A stretch of DNA of 64,000 bases from Elusimicrobiota bacterium (GTDB lineage: Bacteria; Elusimicrobiota; Elusimicrobia; 2-02-FULL-39-32). Positions within the stretch are counted from its first letter, which is position 1; every line of letters begins with the position of its first letter. The translations under genes were made by a program, and so were the position numbers. A model generated the notes under the pieces. It searched no databases. It worked only from the letters and a program-made list of their open reading frames with translations, and was not told where the DNA came from. The stretch is taken from the NCBI GenBank assembly GCA_016180425.1, contig JACPBF010000008.1:1-64000 (forward strand), given 5' to 3'. Below, piece by piece: positions 40,048 through 49,070 of the stretch.

Positions 40048-41898
40048 TTAAGATAAAAATAGTTCTGGCATCTGCTGATCTAACTTTTGATTCCAAACCA
40101 CTACTTGATTACGTCCTTTGGCTTTAGCCAAATATAAAGCCTTATCCGCTTTATTTATCAGATCCTCTACACTGGAAACATCTTGAGGAACTCCTGCAAC
40201 TCCAATTGAAATTGTAAAAGTAAGAGGTTCAGGAATGCCGATATGGATTAAAGATGCGCTGACTTGAGAACTGATTTTATCCGCTACAGCCACAGCAGCA
40301 TCTAAATCTGTATTAGGTAAAACAACCAAAAATTCTTCCCCGCCAAACCTGCCAGTATGTTCTCCTACTCTTCTAGAACCGCTTAAAATTCTGGAAAATT
40401 CTTTAATCACCTTATCTCCAACTAAATGTCCAAAAGTGTCATTGATCTTCTTAAAATGATCAATGTCTGCCAAAAGAATATAAAGAGAACTATTTCTCCT
40501 TTGAGCCATTAAAAATTCTTTATGGATCGCTTCCATAATGTTTTGACGGTTCAATAAGCCGGTCATGGAATCATGTCTAGAAAGTCTTTCTTTTTCAGAA
40601 AAAAGCAATACGTTTTCAAAGAAGACCCCCACAGTTTTCATTCCCCCTTTAAGACGAAGGAGTTCATCTTCATCAAATTGCGATTCTCCTGTCATGGCCA
40701 AAAAAAGAACGCCTAAACTTTCCCTGTTAGGACTAAGTATGGGCATAAGCACAGAAGAACGTATCAAAGGATCAAACTTCTCTCTATAAATTAAAGAAGT
40801 GGCGTCTGGAATCATTTCCATTTCTCCTTTACGCAAGACCGCCTGAATCAAATTAAGGGAAACGTTCGGTTCTTTTTTAACTCCAGCGGCGCTAGGTATT
40901 TGTCTGATGTGTTCTTGATTCTCTTTATCCTTTAAAAAAATAAAAGCCTCATTGCAATAAACAAGCTGTTTAGCTGTTTCAATTAACTCTCTTGCCAGCC
41001 CGTCTAAATCTAAAACCCGGCTTAAACGGTTGGATAGGTCTAACACCGCTTTCATTTCACCCTTAGTTTTTTCCAAACTTTTTGTTTTTTCTTTAATTGT
41101 CTCTTTCATGGAAAGTTCATAGTGCCTAGTTTTTGAAATGTAGTTTTGCAAGCTTAAAGAGAGTATTTCTACTTCTCTTGTGCCGCTAACCAGGAGCTGA
41201 TCCCAATGGTCTGTCTCCTTAAAGCTAGAGATTCTCTTAGCTAGTTCAAGCACAGGAGCTGTAGCAATACGGCTTAATGTCCAGGAAAGAGCAACAGAAA
41301 TTCCTAATAAAATGAAAAGCAGGGTCATGGTTGTAATCATGCTTTTTCTGAACGCGGTTTGAATTGGTTTTTTGCTAACTCCTAAAACGCAATAGCCAAG
41401 GATTCTATTTTTCTCTACGATTCCAAAAAGACCTTCAATCACGGACCCTACATCTGGATAGTGAGCTTCTTGAATCAAAATATTTTGACCCAGAGCCAAA
41501 CTTCCCCAAGGGCCATTTTTAATGGTATTACTGCGAGTAGAAATGGTATTTAAACCTAATGGATCATATGGCACAATCACTTTTCCTTTTGGTTCCACAA
41601 TCTCCACAAAAGCAAAATTTCCTTGAGACACATTCTGGTGAACAATTTGAGTGGCATTTAATAAAGAGGATTCTTGCGGCTGCTTTAAAAGGATATAAGC
41701 CTGCTGCACCAAAAAACTTGAAGTTTTAATAATTTCCGATTTAAGCCCTTCAATCCGGATATTTCTTTCCTTATATAGGAAATAAGTTCCTGTGCTAAAA
41801 CCAAAGACAAAAATAGAAAAAATAGAGGCTAAGCTAACTTTAAACCTCAAACTTCTCTGGGAAACATCGCTGTTTTTCATATGATTAACCAAAAACAT
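40048..41898 (-). CDS. Membrane diguanylate cyclase with GAF domain
   Basis: A 616-residue protein that should make cyclic di-GMP. Two membrane helices (about 19-43 and 188-212) frame an external sensor region; a HAMP-like segment and a coiled coil follow (about 213-285), then a GAF-like domain (about 290-435) and a GGDEF domain (about 445-605). The active-site loop is GGEEF with the usual Arg-Phe before it and an intact Asp-Ile-Asp-His-Phe-Lys-Lys-Ile-Asn-Asp metal/guanine region. The inhibitory site is Arg-x-x-Glu instead of Arg-x-x-Asp, so feedback inhibition may be weak. The ATG directly follows the TAA of the PorV-like gene (TAAATG), so it is the third gene of that operon. Confidence 0.92.
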   Translation of the reverse strand: MFLVNHMKNSDVSQRSLRFKVSLASIFSIFVFGFSTGTYFLYKERNIRIEGLKSEIIKTSSFLVQQAYILLKQPQESSLLNATQIVHQNVSQGNFAFVEIVEPKGKVIVPYDPLGLNTISTRSNTIKNGPWGSLALGQNILIQEAHYPDVGSVIEGLFGIVEKNRILGYCVLGVSKKPIQTAFRKSMITTMTLLFILLGISVALSWTLSRIATAPVLELAKRISSFKETDHWDQLLVSGTREVEILSLSLQNYISKTRHYELSMKETIKEKTKSLEKTKGEMKAVLDLSNRLSRVLDLDGLARELIETAKQLVYCNEAFIFLKDKENQEHIRQIPSAAGVKKEPNVSLNLIQAVLRKGEMEMIPDATSLIYREKFDPLIRSSVLMPILSPNRESLGVLFLAMTGESQFDEDELLRLKGGMKTVGVFFENVLLFSEKERLSRHDSMTGLLNRQNIMEAIHKEFLMAQRRNSSLYILLADIDHFKKINDTFGHLVGDKVIKEFSRILSGSRRVGEHTGRFGGEEFLVVLPNTDLDAAVAVADKISSQVSASLIHIGIPEPLTFTISIGVAGVPQDVSSVEDLINKADKALYLAKAKGRNQVVVWNQKLDQQMPELFLS

Positions 41899-43491
41899 TT
41901 ATTTAGAATCCATCTCTTTGGGAGAAAACTCTGCGGTCTTTAACATCTCCTCTGTATTTCTGTAAAATGTTTTTAATCGTTCATTAAAAGGGTCAATCTT
42001 TAATCCTTCTAATATATCTTTCATCGCCTCATCATATTGCCGATTTGCATAATACTGAACCACTCGCGCTTCTAGACAGGAAACCAATTTTTTAGAAACC
42101 TTTTCAAATGTTTTCTCCTGAACGTAGATATTCCTTAATAGTTTTATAGCCTCATTCAGATTGCGCTGATTCATGCACTTTAAAGCTCTATCATATTCTG
42201 TTCTTAAATCTGCAAGACCCTTAGAATGCGAGGGAGATTTAATTCTAGTTTTATCATCTCTGATGATCTTCTTAGGTTGTTGCAATAATGAATCTGTGGG
42301 TTTTAGTTTATTAGTCCCCCTCCCTTGAAGAATCGCTAACTCATTGGGAAAGGGTAAATTCGCTTGGGGATCAAACCCATTGCGAATATCAAAGTTTTCC
42401 TGAGATAGATCAGGTGTGTTGCTTTTGAACGCATGAAAAGTTGAATCAGGTAAATTTCTTTTTTGAGTTAGAATGGTTGAATTTTGCTCATCCCCATCTG
42501 CTTTTTGCATAATGTTTTTTTCAATCTTTCTCGAAAATAATGTTTTTAAATTCCCAAGTTTGCCGCTAAAACGCAGTTTTAATGAAATCAGATGTTTTGT
42601 TCCAAGACCGCCTAAAGGGGAGGCGGCATAATTTAACTGAAGGTCTTGGCTGCCTATGCCAAAACCATAGCGAAAACGATTTTGAAAACCTTCTTCACCC
42701 GCATAACCTATCTGAAAATTTATTAATTTAAGTAAAGTCAGCTCAGTCCCCAGCAAACTATAAGCGCTTCCATCCCTTTCCAAAACCTCATCTACAAAAC
42801 ACTTGAGCTTTGCGGAGAATGTAGATAATTCCCAGCCAGAAAAGCCTAAACCAAAACGAAGAGTTCTAGGAAGCGCTAGCTCTTCCCTATCATATTTTAA
42901 AGATGACCCAAAATGATTCATGGCGAATCCTAAATTTAAACCCTCAAAAACGGTTTTATAAATTGCTCCTAAACTTAAACTAAAAGCGTTTGCTTTCTTT
43001 ATTCCTAAATCGGAATGAATTGTTTTTAGAGAAAATCCTAAATCTAATTCTTCTAAATAAAAATTTTTTCCATTCGCTGACCAGCCAAAACCAATGGAAA
43101 AATCTTTAGGAGATTGTGTCCCTATTTTTTCTCTATCCTCATTAGTTGAATCAAATTCTCCGTATTTCAAAAAGAAAGTATCCATATTCGCGTTTCCCCA
43201 TTTTGTGGGATGGCAATAGGAAAGAAAAGAGAATTTAACATTCTCAAATAAAAACCCTTGACTAAAAAAAAGTTCTTTGGATTTTAATTGAGAACTTGTT
43301 GCTGGATTTATGGACAGATTGGATAGCTCTTGGCTTTCGGCTGCGCCTGCTCCCGCCAAAGATTCTAACCTTGCGCTGGTTTTTAACTTTAAAAATTGAG
43401 CTCCTTCTACAGCCAAACCAACTCTCGCCTGAGCGCCAATGCCAGAACAAAGCGCTCCAAAAATGAGAATGACTTTTTTGTAAGGTGTCAT
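41899..43491 (-). CDS. PorV-like outer-membrane barrel with TPR-like tail
   Basis: A 530-residue protein. A short signal peptide (about 1-22, Gly-Ala-Gln-Ala) is followed by a conserved opening (Thr-Ser-Ala-Arg-Leu-Glu-Ser-Leu-Ala-Gly-Ala-Gly-Ala-Ala, then Leu-Ser-Ile-Asn-Pro-Ala) typical of the PorV/UPF0164 outer-membrane barrels. Alternating strands continue to about residue 320. After a low-complexity linker, residues about 430-525 form TPR-like helices (Ala-Leu-Lys-Cys-Met-Asn-Gln, Tyr-Tyr-Ala-Asn-Arg-Gln-Tyr-Asp-Glu-Ala-Met). PorV-type barrels shuttle cargo of type IX-like secretion in Bacteroidota; whether this one does is inference, supported by the sorting-type C-terminus of the upstream protein. 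Its ATG overlaps the upstream TGA by four bases (ATGA). Confidence 0.75.
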   Translation of the reverse strand: MTPYKKVILIFGALCSGIGAQARVGLAVEGAQFLKLKTSARLESLAGAGAAESQELSNLSINPATSSQLKSKELFFSQGFLFENVKFSFLSYCHPTKWGNANMDTFFLKYGEFDSTNEDREKIGTQSPKDFSIGFGWSANGKNFYLEELDLGFSLKTIHSDLGIKKANAFSLSLGAIYKTVFEGLNLGFAMNHFGSSLKYDREELALPRTLRFGLGFSGWELSTFSAKLKCFVDEVLERDGSAYSLLGTELTLLKLINFQIGYAGEEGFQNRFRYGFGIGSQDLQLNYAASPLGGLGTKHLISLKLRFSGKLGNLKTLFSRKIEKNIMQKADGDEQNSTILTQKRNLPDSTFHAFKSNTPDLSQENFDIRNGFDPQANLPFPNELAILQGRGTNKLKPTDSLLQQPKKIIRDDKTRIKSPSHSKGLADLRTEYDRALKCMNQRNLNEAIKLLRNIYVQEKTFEKVSKKLVSCLEARVVQYYANRQYDEAMKDILEGLKIDPFNERLKTFYRNTEEMLKTAEFSPKEMDSK

Positions 43492-46400
43492 CGAATTAAA
43501 GTAAGAGGAATCCTCTTTTTTGATCCTTCATGCCTCACTTCCAAAAAATAGACCCCGCTGCCTAAAGGCTCACCATCTTCATTTGTCCCATTCCACTTAA
43601 AGATTCCACTACTCTCATTCGCTTTTAGAGAAGCTGCTTTTTGACCTGTAACCCTATAGACATCAATCTCGCTTCCAAAAGGAAGATAATCTAACGTAAG
43701 CTGAGAATGTTTAGAAACTTCCCAAGGGTTTGGACCTATACGGACTTGACTAATTTCAGCTTGAATTGAACTCATCACAGCAAAGATTGAGAAATGATTT
43801 ACAGCGATACTCACTGTTTTTTGTATAGGATCTATCCTGGTTCCCGCCAACCTTACAAATTCGCCTCTTGTCTCATCCAAACGGTAAAACTCTAAACTAT
43901 TAGCTTTAATTTGCGGGTTTGATCCATCAATCACCCCATCATTGTCCTGATCCAAATACACAATTGAAAAAATAACGCTGTTTCCTAATTCCCCTTTTAA
44001 TATTTGCCCAAGGCTGTTTTCCGCAAAGATTTCAAACATCATGGAACTTAAAGGGTAGTGGTGTTCCGCTCCTAACCCAGACCCTTTTCTTTTTTCCAGA
44101 TCAATCGCTTTTAATAAAATAGTTTTTTCCGCTTGTTCTCCATTTTGAACAGGATCTAAATTTACAGTAACCCCCATATCTTCAGAAAATGTTCCAGGAT
44201 TTATAATTACTTTTAGACGATCCTCTGGAAAAAGTATATTCTGCTTAAAGCGATCCAGAGCTATTTTAAATTCCCAAAAAATTTCTTTATCCGCGCTAAA
44301 TCCATAAAAATCTAATACAGATGTAGAAACTGTAACACGATAGGCAGCTCCTCTCTCAAGCGGCTCATCTGGAACCAATTTAGATTCTTTAATTCCAGGT
44401 GAAAAAGAAACGCGACCAGCAACAGTCTGATTTTTAAGTTTTCCTGTGCTGTCTTTAATCATCCTTAAACTTAAACCAGAGGATAAGGTATTTGGATCCA
44501 TCTCTCTATCAAAATAAACAGTAACCGGCGCACTTGGATTAACTGCTCTGCCATAAGGTTTACGTCCTCCATTAGCAGCGCTAGAATCTAAAGAAAAAGC
44601 GCCTAACATGGAAGGAGCTGTAACAAAAGTAGCGGAACTCTTATTTCCTTTTAAATCTTGCAGATTCAGACCTTGAACCAAAATAGAATTGGATTTAGGC
44701 AAAGAGATGGGAAGGATTAATTTTACCTCTGTTGAGTTTTTCTCGTAATGGATGGCGCTGGGCTTAATATTTAAAACTTTATCAACTGGGGATTCTATCC
44801 TCCAATAACTTACGTTTGTGGCTTGGTTTTCTGGTATCGCTTCAGATAAAGTTACCTGAACCACTGTTTGATTAGAATTTTCAAGTGTGGCAGCTTTAAC
44901 TTTGTTTAATCTGGGAGCTAAGCGATCTAGAGCAGTATAAATCCTTTTTTCAAGAGCAATGTATTTCCCATCATGTCTAGGCAAGCTGTTCCCAATAAAC
45001 TGAACTTTAGGCTCTATGGAGGAACTAAAACTGCTTTGAGTCAGAATATAAAAAATTCTGGCATCTCCAGAATTTTGAGGGCTATTTATGAGTTTAACCG
45101 CTGGTTGAGACGGACTAGCTGTAACTATAAATTCTAAAGGGTTAATTAAAGAAGAATCTAAAGGAAGATTGCAGATAATCTTGATCGCATCCCCCCATCC
45201 ATCATTATCAGAATCATAAGTTTCAACGCCTAAAATAAGTAGCGTTTCTTCATTGGGGTTTAGATTTTCATGAGGCTGTCCTTCAGAGTCAGTATAAAAA
45301 AAATAAATTGCAGGCTTCCCCACAAGATTTTCATTTGACCTTGCCACAATGGAATATTGGTAAGTCGTGTTAGGAGAAAGATTCATATCTGTAAAGGATT
45401 GCGCTGCGGTAGAACTTAAAAAAAGATTGTTTCTAAAAATACCATACTCCCTGATTACAGGAGTTACCTGAGAGGCTCCAAGAGCAATCATGCTTTTTTC
45501 TCCAGAACGGTTAAAATTGTCAACTGCAGTCACTCGATAATACCGGGGTTCACTTGCAGAGATTAAAGGAGCAGCCCAAGATAAAAACAGTTGCGCGGTA
45601 GAAACTTTAACCAAGTTTATTGTAGGCGGGTCAGGAGCGCTTCCATCTAGGTCATCATTAAAAGTTGTAGCTGAAGGGGTAATAGTGCCAATATGGAGAT
45701 ATTGAGAAGAAGAGGCTCTAGCCCAGGTTGCAGAATAGACCCAATACTTATCAGCTCCAGTCACAGGATCAATGGAGATTTCTAATGAGCTGTCAGCAAT
45801 TTCCATTACCTTAAGGTTCAAAGGAGATTCAGGCGGGGTCAAGACACTAACAGGAGGAGAAGGACTGCTATTCAGGGTTTGGTCAAAATTTTTTGCATAA
45901 ACCTGATAACGATAAAGAGCTAAACCACTTAACACTCCTTCCGCGTTAGAAATCAAACTAGATTCCCAATCTTTTTTTGTTTTCCAAACTGGAAAAATAT
46001 CTGTAGTTCCATTGCCTTGAAGATATTGGCCTGTTTCCAAATTTTGAATAGCTAACTCTGTTTGCGGATGATTATTGCCAAAAGATGGAAACACCCTTAC
46101 AAAATAACCTAATGAACTTAATTCATCGTAGCCAGCGTCTAGTTGAGGCGCTGGCGGTGATTCAGTCAAAGTTACGGTAGGTTTTAAAATTAAAAAATCT
46201 GTTTCTAAACCCATTTGATTTCTAGCTTTAATTCTAAACCAATAGGTCGTGTTTGGCTGCAAAGAAACGCTCTTAAGATTTGCTTCTTTTGTCCAAAGGC
46301 TAGATTGCGCAAGAAAATCAAAATTATTTTTAGTTGAAAGTTCCACTAAATATTCTGTTTCTTCAGGATTATTAGTTGTATTCCATTGTAGATTTAAAAC

Positions 46401-48239
46401 ATTCATGCCAACTAAATTTAAAACTGGCAGAGCTGGAAGGTTAGGCAATGTGACAAAAAAAGTTGTTGTGGAAAAATTTTCTACTCCGTTCCAATTCCTT
46501 CCCGCCACTCTTAGATAGTATCTATTATTAGGAAAAAGGCGATCATAGAATACAGAAAATTCATTGGTAGTTGAGCTCAAAGCATTGCTAAAGTCGCTGA
46601 AACTAGAAATTTGCGCAACATAGGAAGTCCCTTGCGGGTTATCTCTATTTTGCCATGATACCCTTACAGAACTAGAAGTCAGTAAAGATAAAGTAATACT
46701 GTTGGGCGGTAAAGCCAGAGTAACCGTATCCTTAATCAATGAGCATAATTCAGACCCATCGGAAAGAAGCGCGCAGGCTTTGCCAAAATAGGTTGTATTT
46801 GGAAGAAGATTGCTCACCACAACATTCCCAAAATTTTTTGGAACTTCTTTACTAAAAAACGCATTATCAAAATTCAGTTTTGATGAAACCAATATTTTAT
46901 AGGGTGTTTCCGCAGCATTCTTATCTAAATTATTAAGGCCAAAACTTAAAGTAAAACTAGAACTAGATACTCTATCCAGGGAAATGCCAGTAGGCGTGGA
47001 AACAGACACAAACATCCTTGAATCTGACCAGTCTGAAAATGACTGTTGGTCAAAAGATCGAACCCGCCAATAATAATTTATTCCTTCTTCAAAAAATGTT
47101 TCTGAATCCAAAATAGAATCAGAAGGTCTAGCGCCAGTTAGGACAGAATTAAATATTGGGTCCGTTGAAACTTCCATTTCATAAGAAATGGGATTTGCTT
47201 TGTTATCCAAATCTGAACTAATCATCCATTGAAAAGAGGGAGACTTTTTTACAAATGATTTGGTAAATGGTTTTTGAAGGATTGGAATCGTTGGCTTTCT
47301 ATTTGTGTAAAAAGAGCCAGAAGATCCTGCTTGACCGCTTCTGCAATTGGAACAATAGGTATTTTGTATTCCTCCATTTCCTCCACTAACATCGGAATGA
47401 CTGATTTCTAATAAATTGTAAAAAATCTTAATCCTTCCACCGCTACCTCCGCCTGCATTAGCATATTCGCTCCTTGCGGCATAACCCCCATTCCCGCCTT
47501 TAACAGAAATATTTTTTATCTGGATAAAATGCGCGTCAATCAGAATCGCGCCTCCTGAGCCGCCGCCTCCCGGGTAACCATAATCATTGTAATTTAGGTT
47601 ACCGCCGTCTCCAGCATTGGATTCTATTGTATTGATCGTAATTGAAGATGCGGATAAAAAAATAGCTCCTCCCCCTCTTCCTGGGGCTGAGGCTCCAGAC
47701 CCTCCCTCTGATCCGCCTTCAAGGGTTTGAGAAAAATTAAAGTAAGATTCATCCTCTTTGCCATAAGAACTGCCACCCATATCCTTCCCATAAGAATTAG
47801 AACCCCCAAAACCCGCATGGCCAGCCCCATTGCTAGCGAATTTTCCTCCGCCTTCTCCACCTCCCCTTGGATAACCGCCCACACCGGGTCCGCTAGAATT
47901 AGCAGAAAGTTTTCCATCAATCTTAATGGAGCTTGCATGAAGTTCAAGTTTGCCAAATCTTGCCCCATGCCAAGGGCTGCTAGTCACTGTGCTTGGCCAA
48001 ACCATAACTTTAACACCTGATTGGATAATGAAATTTTTTAAATTTCTATGTTTTCCCGCAATCACTGTATCTATCTCAATCACCCAGTCTGTTCCAAAAT
48101 GATCTGTATCTTCTAAATTAGAGAGAGGCTGTAAAGAAAAAGCTAAAGTCGCTTGAAAGATAAAAAAAAGTAAAAGAACCCCTAATGACTGAAACAGCTT
48201 GAGAAAGCAACTAATCTTATTTATGTTATCCTGAATCAT
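43488..48239 (-). CDS. Large surface protein with FN3 domains and sorting-type C-terminus
   Basis: The frame opens at 48377, but the ATG at 48239 is the better start: it begins a proper signal peptide (Leu-Leu-Leu-Phe-Phe-Ile-Phe-Gln-Ala-Thr-Leu-Ala), and the upstream part is intergenic repeat. This gives 1,583 residues. After the signal comes a Gly-rich beta-helix-like region (about 60-290 of the mature form), then a series of fibronectin type III and Ig-like domains with Leu-x-Pro-Asn-Thr-x-Tyr motifs, then domains with Tyr-Asp-Arg/Phe-Asp-Arg-Glu-Met-Asp-Pro typical of bacterial Ig-like modules. The last 85 residues (PNPW..., Tyr-Arg-Val-Thr-Gly-Gln, Trp-Asn-Gly-Thr-Asn-Glu-Asp-Gly, Ser-Gly-Val-Tyr-Phe-Leu) match the FlgD-Ig/type IX sorting-type domain. 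Asp-Gln-Asp-Asn-Asp-Gly-Val sites suggest calcium binding. Confidence 0.85.
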   Translation of the reverse strand: MIQDNINKISCFLKLFQSLGVLLLFFIFQATLAFSLQPLSNLEDTDHFGTDWVIEIDTVIAGKHRNLKNFIIQSGVKVMVWPSTVTSSPWHGARFGKLELHASSIKIDGKLSANSSGPGVGGYPRGGGEGGGKFASNGAGHAGFGGSNSYGKDMGGSSYGKEDESYFNFSQTLEGGSEGGSGASAPGRGGGAIFLSASSITINTIESNAGDGGNLNYNDYGYPGGGGSGGAILIDAHFIQIKNISVKGGNGGYAARSEYANAGGGSGGRIKIFYNLLEISHSDVSGGNGGIQNTYCSNCRSGQAGSSGSFYTNRKPTIPILQKPFTKSFVKKSPSFQWMISSDLDNKANPISYEMEVSTDPIFNSVLTGARPSDSILDSETFFEEGINYYWRVRSFDQQSFSDWSDSRMFVSVSTPTGISLDRVSSSSFTLSFGLNNLDKNAAETPYKILVSSKLNFDNAFFSKEVPKNFGNVVVSNLLPNTTYFGKACALLSDGSELCSLIKDTVTLALPPNSITLSLLTSSSVRVSWQNRDNPQGTSYVAQISSFSDFSNALSSTTNEFSVFYDRLFPNNRYYLRVAGRNWNGVENFSTTTFFVTLPNLPALPVLNLVGMNVLNLQWNTTNNPEETEYLVELSTKNNFDFLAQSSLWTKEANLKSVSLQPNTTYWFRIKARNQMGLETDFLILKPTVTLTESPPAPQLDAGYDELSSLGYFVRVFPSFGNNHPQTELAIQNLETGQYLQGNGTTDIFPVWKTKKDWESSLISNAEGVLSGLALYRYQVYAKNFDQTLNSSPSPPVSVLTPPESPLNLKVMEIADSSLEISIDPVTGADKYWVYSATWARASSSQYLHIGTITPSATTFNDDLDGSAPDPPTINLVKVSTAQLFLSWAAPLISASEPRYYRVTAVDNFNRSGEKSMIALGASQVTPVIREYGIFRNNLFLSSTAAQSFTDMNLSPNTTYQYSIVARSNENLVGKPAIYFFYTDSEGQPHENLNPNEETLLILGVETYDSDNDGWGDAIKIICNLPLDSSLINPLEFIVTASPSQPAVKLINSPQNSGDARIFYILTQSSFSSSIEPKVQFIGNSLPRHDGKYIALEKRIYTALDRLAPRLNKVKAATLENSNQTVVQVTLSEAIPENQATNVSYWRIESPVDKVLNIKPSAIHYEKNSTEVKLILPISLPKSNSILVQGLNLQDLKGNKSSATFVTAPSMLGAFSLDSSAANGGRKPYGRAVNPSAPVTVYFDREMDPNTLSSGLSLRMIKDSTGKLKNQTVAGRVSFSPGIKESKLVPDEPLERGAAYRVTVSTSVLDFYGFSADKEIFWEFKIALDRFKQNILFPEDRLKVIINPGTFSEDMGVTVNLDPVQNGEQAEKTILLKAIDLEKRKGSGLGAEHHYPLSSMMFEIFAENSLGQILKGELGNSVIFSIVYLDQDNDGVIDGSNPQIKANSLEFYRLDETRGEFVRLAGTRIDPIQKTVSIAVNHFSIFAVMSSIQAEISQVRIGPNPWEVSKHSQLTLDYLPFGSEIDVYRVTGQKAASLKANESSGIFKWNGTNEDGEPLGSGVYFLEVRHEGSKKRIPLTLIR

Positions 48240-48294
48240 AACTTTAGAGAATTTTCCTTTCCTAAGAGAAAAAAATATTTTGATCTTTAACTTC

Positions 48295-48367
48295 AACCCG
48301 AATATTGAACTTAGAAAATGAGAACCAAAATGGAAAAGTGTCCATTTTTTAATGCAATATTCGGGTT
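48295..48367. repeat. Inverted repeat AACCCGAATATTG, 13-bp arms
   Basis: Perfect arms at 48295-48307 and 48355-48367 with a 47-base centre. The same arm occurs as a 14-bp inverted repeat at 55481-55524. It lies upstream of the surface-protein start and inside its spurious 5' extension. Confidence 0.7.
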
Positions 48368-48492
48368 CAATAAGCAAAAAGTTGGTATGCCAAAATTTAG
48401 TTTTAAGGTTTTATTCCAATATCATTGGCAAACAAAGACTGACTCTTAATTTGATTATTATGCTTTTTAGAGATAGGTTAAACTATATGTTT

Positions 48493-48945
48493 TTATTTTG
48501 CGGGGAACTCTTTTTGAGAAAGGACGTTAAATAAACTTTCTAATCGTCTGTAAATCAGGTTCTGTTTTGCGGAAAATTCCTGTAGAACTTGCAGGGTCGT
48601 GCCTTCTGGCTGCTCGAAAATTTTTATTGTCTCATTTTGTTTTGCGGTAATTTTCAAATTTTGGTAACTTTGTTGCCTCCTTAAATTGTCCCGTTCCACG
48701 TATTCCGGATGTCTCTTTCTCCAAAATTTCCAGTAATCAGGATAGTCCTTTGCCCAATTTTTAATTTTTATTTTTCTGGATTCATGGTAGTCTGGATGGC
48801 GTAAAAACCACTTTAGTTGAGCCTTGGCTTTTCTTTTTTTCCTGCAGCTCTCCTTAAAACAGGTTCTCTGCTGTCGCCAAGCCCGCGCATCTGGAAGAAA
48901 GGTACAGTGACAAAAATCGCACTGTTTTTTGCTGATTCTTTTCAT
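48493..48945 (-). CDS. Zinc-ribbon-like basic protein
   Basis: A 150-residue, strongly basic protein. The N-terminus has a Cys-x2-Cys knuckle (CDFCHCTFLP) and a second Cys-x4-Cys pair about 20 residues later (CFKESCRKKRK), suggesting one bound zinc. Repeated His-Pro-Asp-Tyr/His-Pro-Glu-Tyr segments with Trp follow (about 48-88), then a helical tail. Similar proteins, as I remember them, occur near insertion sequences and recombinases; nucleic-acid binding is inferred. A Pho-box-like element lies about 85 bp upstream at 49031. Confidence 0.65.
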   Translation of the reverse strand: MKRISKKQCDFCHCTFLPDARAWRQQRTCFKESCRKKRKAKAQLKWFLRHPDYHESRKIKIKNWAKDYPDYWKFWRKRHPEYVERDNLRRQQSYQNLKITAKQNETIKIFEQPEGTTLQVLQEFSAKQNLIYRRLESLFNVLSQKEFPAK

Positions 48946-49030
48946 AAGGCCCTCATTGTCGGCGATAGAACATTAAGCCAAGCAGTCCAACTGCTCTATC
49001 CTTCTAAAACCTTATCTCCAAAACTTAAAA

Positions 49031-49070
49031 CTTTTCTTAAACTTTTTGTAACAAAGATGCAACACTTTTT
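49031..49070 (-). promoter_or_regulatory. Pho-box-like repeat, fourth copy (diverged)
   Basis: Minus strand: GTGTTGCATCTTT, GTTACAAAAA, GTTTAAGAAAAG, with the same 11-bp period; the distal half-site is degenerate. No good -10 box follows (TAAGGT at the expected place). Confidence 0.45.

Noticed and set aside
48240-48377. The longer N-terminus of the FN3 surface protein
   Set aside because: It would place 46 residues, including the dispersed inverted repeat, ahead of a normal signal peptide; the ATG at 48239 is better.
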